From positions 1 through 20,395 of the forward strand of contig CACYHJ010000016.1 of NCBI GenBank assembly GCA_902774165.1: 20,395 nucleotides of DNA, written 5' to 3'. Each line of letters starts with the position of its first letter. Position 1 is the stretch's first letter. A model generated the notes under the pieces. It was not told where the DNA came from and did no database searches. It saw nothing but the letters and a program-made list of their open reading frames with translations. Source of the stretch: Oscillospiraceae bacterium. GTDB lineage: Bacteria; Bacillota; Clostridia; Oscillospirales; Acutalibacteraceae. Both the position numbers and the translations under genes were made by a program. Of this stretch, positions 8,039 to 15,705 are shown in pieces.

Positions 8039-9226
8039 TTATTGAATGATAAACGGCTGCTCCCCGCGGATTTTCGCGTTCCATCCGGGGGAAAGCTCCC
8101 GCAGCCGGGCGGCGGCCGCCGCCACGGACGCGATGATCCGATCCGCTTGCGGCTCCGTCAGCTCTTCGCCGGGCGTAATGCGCAGAACGCAGCGCACAAG
8201 CTCCGGCGGCAGTCCGACGCTCTGCAGCACGTGGCTCGGCTCCCCCGCGCCTGCCGCGCAGGCCGCGCCGGAGGAAACGGCGATGCCCATGCCGTCCAGC
8301 AGCAGAATCATCGCCTCCGCGCCCGCGTCCTCAACGGCGACGCTGACGTTGTTCGGCAGCCGGCAGTCCCGCGCGCCGTTCAGGATGCTGTGCGGTACGG
8401 AAGACAGAATGCCGTCGATGATCCGGTCCCGCAGGGCGGTCATCCGCTCCGCATTCTCTGTCATATGGGCGCAGGACTGCTCCAGCGCCGCCGCCATACC
8501 GGCAATTGCCGGCAGGTTTTCGGTGCCGGCGCGCCTTCCGCGCTCCTGTCCGCCGCCAAGCAGCAGGCTTGACAGAGCGGTCCCGCTGCGAGCGTACAGG
8601 AACCCCGCGCCCCTCGGGCCGTGGAATTTATGGGCGGACGCCGTCAGGAAGTCGACGTTCATGGCGCCGACGTCGATGGGGAGATGCCCCACCGCCTGTA
8701 CCGCGTCCGTATGGAACAGAACCCCTGCCTCGCGGCAGCGTTCGCCGATCTCTGCGATATTCTGCACCGTGCCGATCTCGTTGTTCGCGAACATGACCGA
8801 TACCAGCGCGGTATCCGGACGGATCGCCCGCGCAACGTCCGCCGGGTCGACGGTTCCGTCGCGCCCGACCCCGACCGGCGTGATCTCATATCCGTTCCGC
8901 GCCAGCGCTTCCAGCGGGCGCAGCACCGCGTGATGCTCGATGCGGGTCGAGACGATATGCTTTTTCGTTTTGTCCGCGTTGACGGCGGACAGGATCGCCT
9001 GATTGTCCGCCTCCGTCCCGCAGGAGGTAAAGGTGATCTCCCGCGGCGAGGCGCCGATCAGACGGGCGACGCGTTCCCGCGCGTCCCACAGCGTCCGGGC
9101 GGCGTTCTGCCCCGCCGTGTGCGGGCTGGACGGGTTGCCGTAAACCTCCGCGCTGACCCGCGTCATTTCCGACAGCGCGGCGGGACATATTTTCGTGGTT
9201 GCCGCGTTATCGGCGTAAATCTCCAT
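8039..9226 (-). CDS. nifS: Cysteine desulfurase, NifS/IscS-like
   Basis: 395 residues. A PLP enzyme that converts cysteine to alanine and leaves a persulfide for Fe-S cluster and thionucleoside synthesis. It starts with YADNAATTKICP and has TSCGTEADN, the PLP-binding lysine in SAHKFHGPRG (Lys200), RRAGTEN, and the active-site loop SSGAACAAG with Cys323 as the persulfide cysteine. The start has a GAGG site 7-8 nt upstream. First gene of the operon nifS-nadA-mnmA-tlpA: in Bacillus-type genomes a NifS next to nad genes serves the NadA cluster, and another desulfurase can feed MnmA, so this copy could serve both. The C-terminus (GWNAKIRGEQPFIIQ) is a little longer than the core fold. Confidence 0.95.
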   Translation of the reverse strand: MEIYADNAATTKICPAALSEMTRVSAEVYGNPSSPHTAGQNAARTLWDARERVARLIGASPREITFTSCGTEADNQAILSAVNADKTKKHIVSTRIEHHAVLRPLEALARNGYEITPVGVGRDGTVDPADVARAIRPDTALVSVMFANNEIGTVQNIAEIGERCREAGVLFHTDAVQAVGHLPIDVGAMNVDFLTASAHKFHGPRGAGFLYARSGTALSSLLLGGGQERGRRAGTENLPAIAGMAAALEQSCAHMTENAERMTALRDRIIDGILSSVPHSILNGARDCRLPNNVSVAVEDAGAEAMILLLDGMGIAVSSGAACAAGAGEPSHVLQSVGLPPELVRCVLRITPGEELTEPQADRIIASVAAAAARLRELSPGWNAKIRGEQPFIIQ

Positions 9227-9264
9227 ACGTTTACCTCACAGGAAAAAACCGGTCTTATGCGAAT

Positions 9265-9293
9265 ATTTTACAGGATCAACGGCAAAAATGCAA
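9265..9293 (-). promoter_or_regulatory. Putative promoter of the nifS operon
   Basis: On the minus strand: TTGCAT (9288-9293), a 17-nt spacer and TAAAAT (9265-9270), about 38 nt before the nifS start. It is the only promoter-like match between the preceding terminator and nifS. I could not recognise an operator for a niacin-responsive repressor. Confidence 0.5.
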
Positions 9294-9316
9294 TAGCCCC
9301 GCAAAAGAACCGCCCC

Positions 9317-9361
9317 GGAAAAACCGAAAACCGGCGCCAACCGGATAACGGTTGACGCCGG
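9317..9361 (-). terminator. Terminator of the LRR-dockerin gene
   Basis: A GC-rich inverted repeat at 9331-9361 (CCGGCG-CAACCG arms, one mismatch, short loop) is followed on the minus strand by TTTTCGGTTTTT. It begins 44 nt past the stop codon of the LRR-dockerin gene and separates it from the nifS operon. Confidence 0.8.
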
Positions 9362-9404
9362 ACTTGTTTATGGTTGTTTCACGGCGTCGCCGTTATGCTG
9401 GGAC

Positions 9405-11438
9405 TCAGCCGCCCATGATGCTGCCGAACGCGTTCTTCAGAACGTCGCCGATGGAATCAAGGAAGTTGTTCGCCTTCGGGGCTGCGGTGGTGGGAACGGT
9501 AACGTCGCCGTCCACGGAGACGTCCTCGGGCAGAGTCGCGGGAGCTTCCGTCGTGGTGGGGATGTCGGGGTTCACATAGTTGAACGCGGAATACTTCACG
9601 GTATCGGTTCTCCATGCGGTGCCGACCTTGTACTGGCTGTCAACGGTATCGACGATCTTCTTGCCGTCGGCGCCGATGATGCTCAGCTCATTGCTTCCGT
9701 AAGAACGGTTGCTGATCTTGGTGAGAATGATCTGGCCCCAGACGTCGAACTTGTAGCCCATCTTCATCTCGATATCCTCGATGTTGCCGCTCTCAACGTC
9801 CACCGTCGCCTTCAGGGTGCTGTCGGTATAGGTGATTCTGTAGTTGAGATCGGTATTCTTGTTGTGATACCAGATGCTTTCCTTCTCGTCGAGCGTCTTG
9901 TTCATGGTCTCTCTGTCAACCACGGGGAAGATGCAGGAGGTCAGGGAATCGGTGCCCTCGACGTCGATTTCATCATTCAGGGCGATGGTGATATAGTACT
10001 TGTCGCTCTCGGAAAGAACGCACTTCGCAGACTTGATGATGCTGTCGTTGGTCAGATTGCACAGATACAGCTTCTCAAGCGCCTCAACGGTATCGGAGGA
10101 GAGCTTCTCGGTCTTTGCTTTCTTCTCTTTGGTAAGCTCGGTCTTGAAGGGGTTGTTCAGGACGGTGCGGACCCAGGAGGGACCGAGGTCGACCTTGGTG
10201 ATCTCCTGATACCCTTTCAGGTTGTAGCCGGCTTCCTTGATGTAGGCAAGGCGGACCGCCTCGGTATAAGCCATCAGGATCTCAAAGGGCGTGTTGGGCT
10301 TGAGCAGCAGCTCTTCCGGCGTGAAGCCGGCAATTTTCGCCGCCATTCTCAGCGTCTGTCTCGCGTCGACCGCCGCGATCTTGCCGTCGCCGTCGATATC
10401 GCCGGCAATGAAGGAAGCTTCGTCAAAGTTGCGCTCGATCTTCGCGGCATAGCGCAGGATCTCTCTGGCGTCGTTGGCGAACACGTTATCGTCTTTGTTC
10501 ACGTCGCCGGGAAGGCACATATAGGAAGCGATGGGAAGGTTGTTCGCCTTGGCATACTCTTCGGCATAGGTGTTTTTCCAGCAGTAGATCTCAGCATACT
10601 TGGCGTTGCCGTTATCGTTGAACATATAGAACGCGTTCGGGCCGATCTCTTTGACAGAGGACGGGATGCGGACCGTGGTGGTCTCCTTGCAGTCAAGGAA
10701 CGCATAGGAAGCGATCTTAGTGATCGTGTTGGGCAACAGGACCAGATCGTCGTCGCCGTTGTACTTGACAAGCAGCGTGCCGAAAACGATATAGTCGCCC
10801 GCATAATCTTCCAGCCACTTGGTGCCGTTGAACGCCATATAACCGCAGTTGTCGATCGCACCCTTGACGGTGATGGAAGAAAGATTGGTGCAGCCGTAGA
10901 ACGCGTAATCGCCGATGGTTTCGGTTCTCAGCGGGATTCTGACGGAGGTGATGTCGGTATTCTCGAAGAACGCGCCCGCGCCGATGGCGGAGGTGGAAAC
11001 GGGAATCTCAACCTCGGTATCCGTACCCTTGTAACCGATCAGCAGGTTGAAACCGGTGGGAGAGGACGCAAAGATGAAATCCGTCGGATAATTCTGATAC
11101 CAGGGAGTATCGTTGAAGGCTTTGATGCCGACAGCGTCGAGGCTGCCTTTGAAAACGACGTTTTTCAGATTCGTGCAGCCGCTGAACGCGCCGGCGCCGA
11201 TTTTCTTCACGCTTGCGGGGATCACGATCCCGGTAAGGCCGGTGCAATCCTTAAACGCATAATCGGCGAGGGCGGTCGTCCCGTCGGGAACCGTGTACTC
11301 GCCCTGTGCCGACGCAGGGTCGACCGGGCCGAGAACGCCGTCATCCGCAAAGGACACGACGGCAAACATGCCGGCTGCGACACAGAGCGTCAGAATGACT
11401 GCGATAAGTCTGAACGCGAATGAATTTTTATTTCCCAT
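9405..11438 (-). CDS. Secreted BspA-type LRR protein with internal dockerin-like module
   Basis: 677 residues from the ATG at 11438, with AAGGAAG about 8 nt upstream. A 17-residue longer frame lacks sense before the signal peptide. The signal peptide runs to about residue 31 (VVSFA/DD). Residues about 40-290 hold irregular LRR_5 repeats of BspA type (IPASVKKIGAGAFSGCT, IPSSVKEIGPNAF), two of them carrying the longer FNDTPWYQ/FNGTKWLED insert. A dockerin type I-like pair of F-hands follows (about 312-372): GDVNKDDNVFANDAREILR and GDIDGDGKIAAVDARQTLR, with calcium-ligand Asp/Asn at the expected places. About residues 375-630 form a domain I do not recognise, and the tail is a Thr/Pro linker (PTTTEAPATLPED) plus a short hydrophobic end. 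Likely an extracellular adhesion or scaffold-bound protein. It has its own promoter and terminator. Confidence 0.85.
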   Translation of the reverse strand: MGNKNSFAFRLIAVILTLCVAAGMFAVVSFADDGVLGPVDPASAQGEYTVPDGTTALADYAFKDCTGLTGIVIPASVKKIGAGAFSGCTNLKNVVFKGSLDAVGIKAFNDTPWYQNYPTDFIFASSPTGFNLLIGYKGTDTEVEIPVSTSAIGAGAFFENTDITSVRIPLRTETIGDYAFYGCTNLSSITVKGAIDNCGYMAFNGTKWLEDYAGDYIVFGTLLVKYNGDDDLVLLPNTITKIASYAFLDCKETTTVRIPSSVKEIGPNAFYMFNDNGNAKYAEIYCWKNTYAEEYAKANNLPIASYMCLPGDVNKDDNVFANDAREILRYAAKIERNFDEASFIAGDIDGDGKIAAVDARQTLRMAAKIAGFTPEELLLKPNTPFEILMAYTEAVRLAYIKEAGYNLKGYQEITKVDLGPSWVRTVLNNPFKTELTKEKKAKTEKLSSDTVEALEKLYLCNLTNDSIIKSAKCVLSESDKYYITIALNDEIDVEGTDSLTSCIFPVVDRETMNKTLDEKESIWYHNKNTDLNYRITYTDSTLKATVDVESGNIEDIEMKMGYKFDVWGQIILTKISNRSYGSNELSIIGADGKKIVDTVDSQYKVGTAWRTDTVKYSAFNYVNPDIPTTTEAPATLPEDVSVDGDVTVPTTAAPKANNFLDSIGDVLKNAFGSIMGG

Positions 11439-11526
11439 TTCAAAACTTCCTTCCGTGATTGATTGGAACAATAAGGAAATTGTCTGCAAGAGGGCATAAT
11501 ATACCCCTTGTAATAATACACTTAGA

Positions 11527-11556
11527 ATTATACATCGAAACAGCGCAGATTGTCAA
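11527..11556 (-). promoter_or_regulatory. Consensus promoter of the LRR-dockerin gene
   Basis: On the minus strand: perfect TTGACA (11551-11556), an 18-nt spacer and perfect TATAAT (11527-11532) preceded by TG. The start of transcription would be near 11520, giving a leader of about 80 nt. The promoter begins only about 15 nt past the stop of the GH123-like gene, and I see no strong terminator between them. Confidence 0.8.
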
Positions 11557-11571
11557 GAGATTTCTCAAAAG

Positions 11572-13188
11572 TTAATTCGACTTCCCCGCGTATTTCGCGA
11601 TTTCCCCGTTGATCTTCTCCCGAAGCGCGAGAAAACCGTCGCCGGTGCGCGGATATACGTTAAAACGGACCCCCTCCACAAGCGCCTCAGCCGCGGGTCT
11701 GCCGGCAAGCCGTTCCAGGGTATGCAGGGCGTGATAGTCGTTCAGGCCGTCGCGGAACACCTTGAGCCGCAGCGACGGCAGCGGCGCGCCGTCCTCCCCC
11801 GGATAAACCACAAACCCGTCCCCCGCGGGGAACGCGCCGCCCGCGGTCGTGTCCCGGAACGGATCGACCCGCGCGACGGAGAGCTGCGTGTTCCAGAAAT
11901 TATATCCCCATTGCAGGAAGCCCTTGCAGCCGTAACGGTAGAGCGCGGCGCCCAGGGCGCGGTTTCGCACGGAAGGATAGTAGATAAACCGGTTGATATA
12001 ATTGTCTCCCGCCGGACCGCAGCAGTAATAGGTCCAGAGCTCCGGGACCTTTCCGGCGAAGCGGTCGATGGAGGCGATCCCCGGGATCGGCGTGCCGGTA
12101 ATCCCGAGAGCGTAGAATTCGTATTCCGACAGCGCGTCGATAAAACGGAACCCCGGGAAGATTTTTTTCAGGAACGCGGCGTTGCTCCGATACACCGGCA
12201 GATCCGTCAGCGACGGCTCGTCCGACACGTGGAACAGGCACCGGTCGGCGACGCCCTTCCGGTTCAGGTAATCCGTCAGCGCCGCGGCAAACGCCGTTAA
12301 AAAGTCCCGGTATTCTTTGCCCCGCGCGTCGGTCTGCCAGCCGAAAATCTTTCTGTCGCCGGAGACGATCTTCGGCGCGTGTTTTGCTCCCCACTGGGTA
12401 AACAGATGGGACATCTCGAAATACTGTACGCCGCAGGCAAGGCACAGGTCGATCCAGCGGTCAAGCTTTTCAAAGCCGAACCGCCGGGATCCCCCGGCTT
12501 CCTCCACGTCCACCAGCTGCACCGTCGTCCGCTCGCCGCCGACCTGCGTATCCAGCGGCGGAGTAAACAGCGGGGTCAGGATCATGTTGATCCCGTGCTG
12601 CACCGCGCAGCGGATATAATTTTCGGCGATGCGCCAGAATTCCTCTGAGCCGAAGGGCGCCTGATAGCGATCCACAAGGCAGTCGCAGTAAAACCAGTGG
12701 GTGCAGACGAAGCCGTCGTCCTCCAGACGCGCGTCAACGATCTCCGCCGTCACGTCCGCCGAAGCATGCGCGCCCTCGCAGTCGACGCCGAAGGTCAGGC
12801 ACCTCGTCCCGGGCGCAAATTCGTCCCGCGGGATCAGCTCGATCCACAGCGAGTGATATCCTCTGCCCCGCAGGACCACGGTATCGCCGCAGGGGCGGAG
12901 AATATCCGGATATTCCCCGCATTCCCCGCCGCGCAGCAGAAAATCGTCACTGCATTTCTCGCTCGCCGGGGTCTCGATGGGGACGGAATCGACGGAGTAC
13001 ACCGCAACCGTCCCGTCCGGCAGCTCCGGCAGCGTCAGACGGCAGGTCGCCTCATCCGTCTCGCACGCCACCACAAGCTGCAGGTCGTACGTCTCGTTTT
13101 TCAGCACGGAAAACCGTTCGAGCCGGCCCTCCGGCGCTTCGTCAGGGAACACTTTCTCAAGAGAATGGATCAGATAGAGCGCGTTCAT
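11572..13188 (-). CDS. GH123/DUF4091-type glycoside hydrolase, cytoplasmic
   Basis: 538 residues. An N-terminal beta-rich part (about 1-150) is followed by a barrel-like domain (about 155-500) that resembles the DUF4091/GH123 catalytic domain. The best signature is FHVSDEPS with adjacent Asp323-Glu324: GH123 beta-N-acetylgalactosaminidases use a neighbouring Asp/Glu pair in substrate-assisted catalysis. Other conserved-looking stretches are HWFYCDCL, NMILTPLFTPP, FEMSHLFTQWG, ELWTYYCCGP, GFLQWGYNFWN and the C-terminal FRDGLNDY. There is no signal peptide, so it should act in the cytoplasm on an imported glycan. Its ATG overlaps the stop of the MFS gene (ATGA), and translation is probably coupled. 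Family assignment is fairly secure; the GalNAc specificity is inference, because DUF4091 is broader than the characterised enzymes. Confidence 0.8.
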   Translation of the reverse strand: MNALYLIHSLEKVFPDEAPEGRLERFSVLKNETYDLQLVVACETDEATCRLTLPELPDGTVAVYSVDSVPIETPASEKCSDDFLLRGGECGEYPDILRPCGDTVVLRGRGYHSLWIELIPRDEFAPGTRCLTFGVDCEGAHASADVTAEIVDARLEDDGFVCTHWFYCDCLVDRYQAPFGSEEFWRIAENYIRCAVQHGINMILTPLFTPPLDTQVGGERTTVQLVDVEEAGGSRRFGFEKLDRWIDLCLACGVQYFEMSHLFTQWGAKHAPKIVSGDRKIFGWQTDARGKEYRDFLTAFAAALTDYLNRKGVADRCLFHVSDEPSLTDLPVYRSNAAFLKKIFPGFRFIDALSEYEFYALGITGTPIPGIASIDRFAGKVPELWTYYCCGPAGDNYINRFIYYPSVRNRALGAALYRYGCKGFLQWGYNFWNTQLSVARVDPFRDTTAGGAFPAGDGFVVYPGEDGAPLPSLRLKVFRDGLNDYHALHTLERLAGRPAAEALVEGVRFNVYPRTGDGFLALREKINGEIAKYAGKSN

Positions 13189-14564
13189 TTTGTCGCCTCC
13201 GTTTTATCTATGCCTTTTTTGCGCAGTACCAGCACCGGCGCGAGGATCAGCAGCGAAACGATTGCAGCGGCAAGGAACATGGACGCGCCGGGACACTCGG
13301 TCACGATGCCGTAATCGTTCGTATAGGGAACGGTTTCGAAATGACGGATTGTGAAATTGCCGATGGTCGGGCCGATCACCATCGGCAGCAAAACGATGAA
13401 AATCATCCGCACGCCCTGGAACAGGCCGACCTTCCCCTCCGGGGTAAAATCGCGGATCGCCGCGTTGAACATGATCATCAGCATCCCGTAGCCGATCAGC
13501 GTCGGGACGATGCTGATCAGGAATTTCGACAGGGTATCGGCGAAAAACGCGGCGAACAGCCCCGCGGTAAACAGGGCGACGGACACGAGGATAAAATTCT
13601 TCTTTCCGTATTTGTCAACGAGCTTTCCGATGCCGATGATTGCCGCTACCACAATGATGACGGCGATCAGGGCAATCCCGATTTTCAGCGGTGTCAGGGA
13701 AGCGAGCAGATCGTTCAGCTCAAAGCCGAGGCCGTGCTGCAGATAGATAAAGATATACGGGAAAAACACCTGCACGGCGATATTGAACACCGCGGCAGAA
13801 ACAAGCGTCAGGTACAATCTGGCGTTTTCCCGCACCACGGAGGGCCGGAACCCGTACGCCAGCTCCGCAAAATAATTTCCGCCGGTCCGGCGTTCGCCGT
13901 CCAGGGAATCCTTCAGGGAGAACAGACCGATCACGCCGCAGAGAAACACCAGCGCGCCCAGGCCGAGGAAGAACATGCTGTACCCGATCGAGGAGATCAT
14001 ACCCGCCAGCGCCATCACGATCACCATGGCCCCGATGGGCATAATCGCAAGGATGCTTTCCGCAGTGCCGCGGTTGCCCACGGTCGTCACATCCGTCACC
14101 CAGGCGTTGAAGGCGGAATCATTGGCGGTCGAGCCCATAAACGTCATCACACAGTCCATGACGATCACAATGGTGACCGTTGCCGCCAGAATTCTGACCG
14201 GATCGGACTGATGAAACAGCGCGGCGGTATTGTCTTTGGTAATGACGCCGAACACTCCCACCGTCACGCCCCAGATCATATAACCGACGGCGATGAACAG
14301 CTTTCTGCGGCGCAGCCGGTCGCTCAGTGCGCCCATGATAAACGTTGTGACGACGGCGGTCGCAGCGGAGGCTGCAACCATGATATTGATTGCAGAAACA
14401 ACGCTGACCGTGCCGTTCACCGCATTCTGCGGCGCGTCCGCATAGACGGAGTTGAACAGAAACGTATTGAAAAACATATTCTCGACGTTCCAGGCGACCT
14501 GTCCCATAAAACCGAACAGGATCATGTTGAACAGAAGTCTGCCGCCGAGTTTGCTGCGGTTCAT
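13185..14564 (-). CDS. MFS transporter, probable glycoside importer
   Basis: 459 residues from the ATG at 14564, placed 9 nt after GGAG. Two ATGs at 14570 and 14573 lie too close to that site, and the longer frame upstream runs into the promoter. About 12 hydrophobic segments are visible, with a motif-A-like loop GALSDRLRRRK between the second and third segments and a second one, GKLVDKYGKKN, in the other half, as in major facilitator proteins. A hydrophilic loop, KDSLDGERRTGG, lies near the middle. The coupled gene downstream is a cytoplasmic glycoside hydrolase, which suggests import of a sugar or oligosaccharide. The substrate cannot be read from sequence. Confidence 0.85.
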   Translation of the reverse strand: MNRSKLGGRLLFNMILFGFMGQVAWNVENMFFNTFLFNSVYADAPQNAVNGTVSVVSAINIMVAASAATAVVTTFIMGALSDRLRRRKLFIAVGYMIWGVTVGVFGVITKDNTAALFHQSDPVRILAATVTIVIVMDCVMTFMGSTANDSAFNAWVTDVTTVGNRGTAESILAIMPIGAMVIVMALAGMISSIGYSMFFLGLGALVFLCGVIGLFSLKDSLDGERRTGGNYFAELAYGFRPSVVRENARLYLTLVSAAVFNIAVQVFFPYIFIYLQHGLGFELNDLLASLTPLKIGIALIAVIIVVAAIIGIGKLVDKYGKKNFILVSVALFTAGLFAAFFADTLSKFLISIVPTLIGYGMLMIMFNAAIRDFTPEGKVGLFQGVRMIFIVLLPMVIGPTIGNFTIRHFETVPYTNDYGIVTECPGASMFLAAAIVSLLILAPVLVLRKKGIDKTEATK

Positions 14565-14592
14565 AAACATCATCTCCGGACTCTTTTTTCTC

Positions 14593-14621
14593 ATAGTACC
14601 ATACGGACGAAAAAAAAGCAA
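14593..14621 (-). promoter_or_regulatory. Promoter of the MFS-GH123 operon
   Basis: On the minus strand: TTGCTT (14616-14621), a 17-nt spacer and TACTAT (14593-14598) with an extended TGG just before it. Transcription would start near 14586, leaving a short leader of about 20 nt. No operator is evident. Confidence 0.6.
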
Positions 14622-14644
14622 TCGGAACAGCCGCATTTCGGCGC

Positions 14645-14675
14645 AAAAAAAAACGGCCTGCCGAAGCAAGCCGTT
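14645..14675 (-). terminator. Strong terminator of the acidic dockerin gene
   Basis: A 10-bp stem (AACGGCTTGC with one G-U pair) closed by a TTCG tetraloop at 14652-14675, followed on the minus strand by a run of nine T. It lies about 20 nt past the stop codon. T-rich sequence on the other side (14676-14682) may make it bidirectional. Confidence 0.9.
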
Positions 14676-14695
14676 CTTTTTTAAGTAATTGTAAC

Positions 14696-15460
14696 TTACG
14701 CAGCAGTTACGTTCTCGGCGGGAGCATCCGTAAGGGACTCGTCGAAAACAACTTCGTAAGTCCAGTCAAGGTAAACTCTGACCTCGGCGCCGATCTTGTT
14801 GCCGTCCTTGCCGGCCTCGTCAAGCTTCGCAGCATATCTGAGGATCAGGCGAGCGTCGGAAGACTGAACCTTCTGGTCATAGCTGACGTCGGAAAGGATC
14901 ATCTGGAGATCGGTGGGCGTGTCAAGTCTCGCGCAGAAGCGGAGCGCCATACGGGCATCCTTGGACTGGATCTTGCCGTTGCCGTCAACATCGCCGACGA
15001 TACCAACCGTCTTGTAGTTGGGCTCGGTCGCAGTGGTGTCTTCGGAAACATCATCAGAGCTGGGCTCATCGTCCTTGGAAGTGTCTTCAGAGCTGGGCTC
15101 TTCGGCAGTGGTGTCTTCCTCAGCAGGAGCAGTGGTGGCGTCGTCCTCTTCAGGAGCGGTGGTAGCCTCGTCCTCTTCGGGAGCGGTGGTAGCCTCGTCC
15201 TCTTCAGGAGCGGTGGTAGCCTCGTCCTCTTCGGGAGCAGTGGTGGCCTCGTCCTCTTCGGGAGCAGTGGTGGCTTCGTCCTCTGCGGGCTCTTCGGGCT
15301 CCTCAGCAGTAACGTCCTCATCGACAACTGCGGGTTCGGTAGCACCTTCCTCGGACTTCGCACTGTCCGCAAACGCAGAGATCATGACAACAAAAGCCAT
15401 GCTGACCACGAGAACAACCGAGATGATGATAGCAAGAACATTCTTCGAACTCTTCTTCAT
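14696..15460 (-). CDS. Secreted acidic-repeat protein with dockerin-like domain
   Basis: 254 residues with GGAGG 8 nt before the ATG. A signal peptide covers about residues 1-31 (AFA/DS). Residues about 35-150 are a very acidic low-complexity region whose core is six 9-residue repeats, EDEATTAPE or close variants. Residues about 156-210 form a dockerin type I-like pair: GDVDGNGKIQSKDARMALR is a canonical calcium F-hand, while SDVSYDQKVQSSDARLILR is degenerate, with Ser and Tyr where the loop usually has Asp/Asn/Gly. A 40-residue tail ends in ENVTAA. No catalytic or binding module is present, so it looks like a stalk or spacer protein displayed through a cohesin, or a free calcium-binding surface protein. 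It is transcribed alone. Confidence 0.85.
   Translation of the reverse strand: MKKSSKNVLAIIISVVLVVSMAFVVMISAFADSAKSEEGATEPAVVDEDVTAEEPEEPAEDEATTAPEEDEATTAPEEDEATTAPEEDEATTAPEEDEATTAPEEDDATTAPAEEDTTAEEPSSEDTSKDDEPSSDDVSEDTTATEPNYKTVGIVGDVDGNGKIQSKDARMALRFCARLDTPTDLQMILSDVSYDQKVQSSDARLILRYAAKLDEAGKDGNKIGAEVRVYLDWTYEVVFDESLTDAPAENVTAA
15126..15287 (-). repeat. Six tandem 27-bp repeats coding EDEATTAPE
   Basis: Six head-to-tail 27-bp units with only a few, mostly synonymous, differences. Middle units such as those starting at 15153 and 15207 are identical. Each unit encodes nine residues, so gain or loss of units keeps the frame. This is a likely site of length variation between strains and of assembly collapse. 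Confidence 0.9.
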
Positions 15461-15520
15461 TTTTGGTTCCTCCGTTAAATTGATTTACAAGCAAAGACTT
15501 TCATCAGTGCTTCGTGAATA

Positions 15521-15549
15521 ATTCTACACCACACAGGACAAAAAGTCAA
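15521..15549 (-). promoter_or_regulatory. Promoter of the acidic dockerin gene
   Basis: On the minus strand: TTGACT (15544-15549), a 17-nt spacer and TAGAAT (15521-15526) preceded by TG. The leader would be about 54 nt. The rest of the gap up to 15705 is AT-rich and shows nothing else I can name; a GC-rich patch just past the gpmA stop (about 15688-15705) forms no stable terminator hairpin. Confidence 0.7.
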
Positions 15550-15705
15550 TAGATATATACTTGGCAATTCTTAGAAATATTGCATATACCAACGGATGTT
15601 TTTTGGAACAAATCACGAAAAACTGACATTCTCTGCATGGGTTTTAACATTTTGTAACGCAAATAATAACGTTTTTATACGATTTTCGGCCTTGCGCGGG
15701 CTTTT

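Noticed and set aside
8007..8084. Longer N-terminus for NadA starting at 8084
   Set aside because: It would overlap nifS by 46 nt, lacks a ribosome site and family similarity. The ATG at 8006 has GGAGG at good spacing.
9864..11423. 519-codon plus-strand open frame
   Set aside because: It is exactly antisense to the LRR-dockerin gene, which has a signal peptide, recognisable domains, promoter and terminator. The antisense product is low-complexity Arg/Val/Gly and matches nothing I know.
13341..14684. 447-codon plus-strand open frame, His/Asp/Gln-rich
   Set aside because: Antisense image of the hydrophobic MFS protein: hydrophobic codons read in reverse give polar residues. It has no ribosome site.
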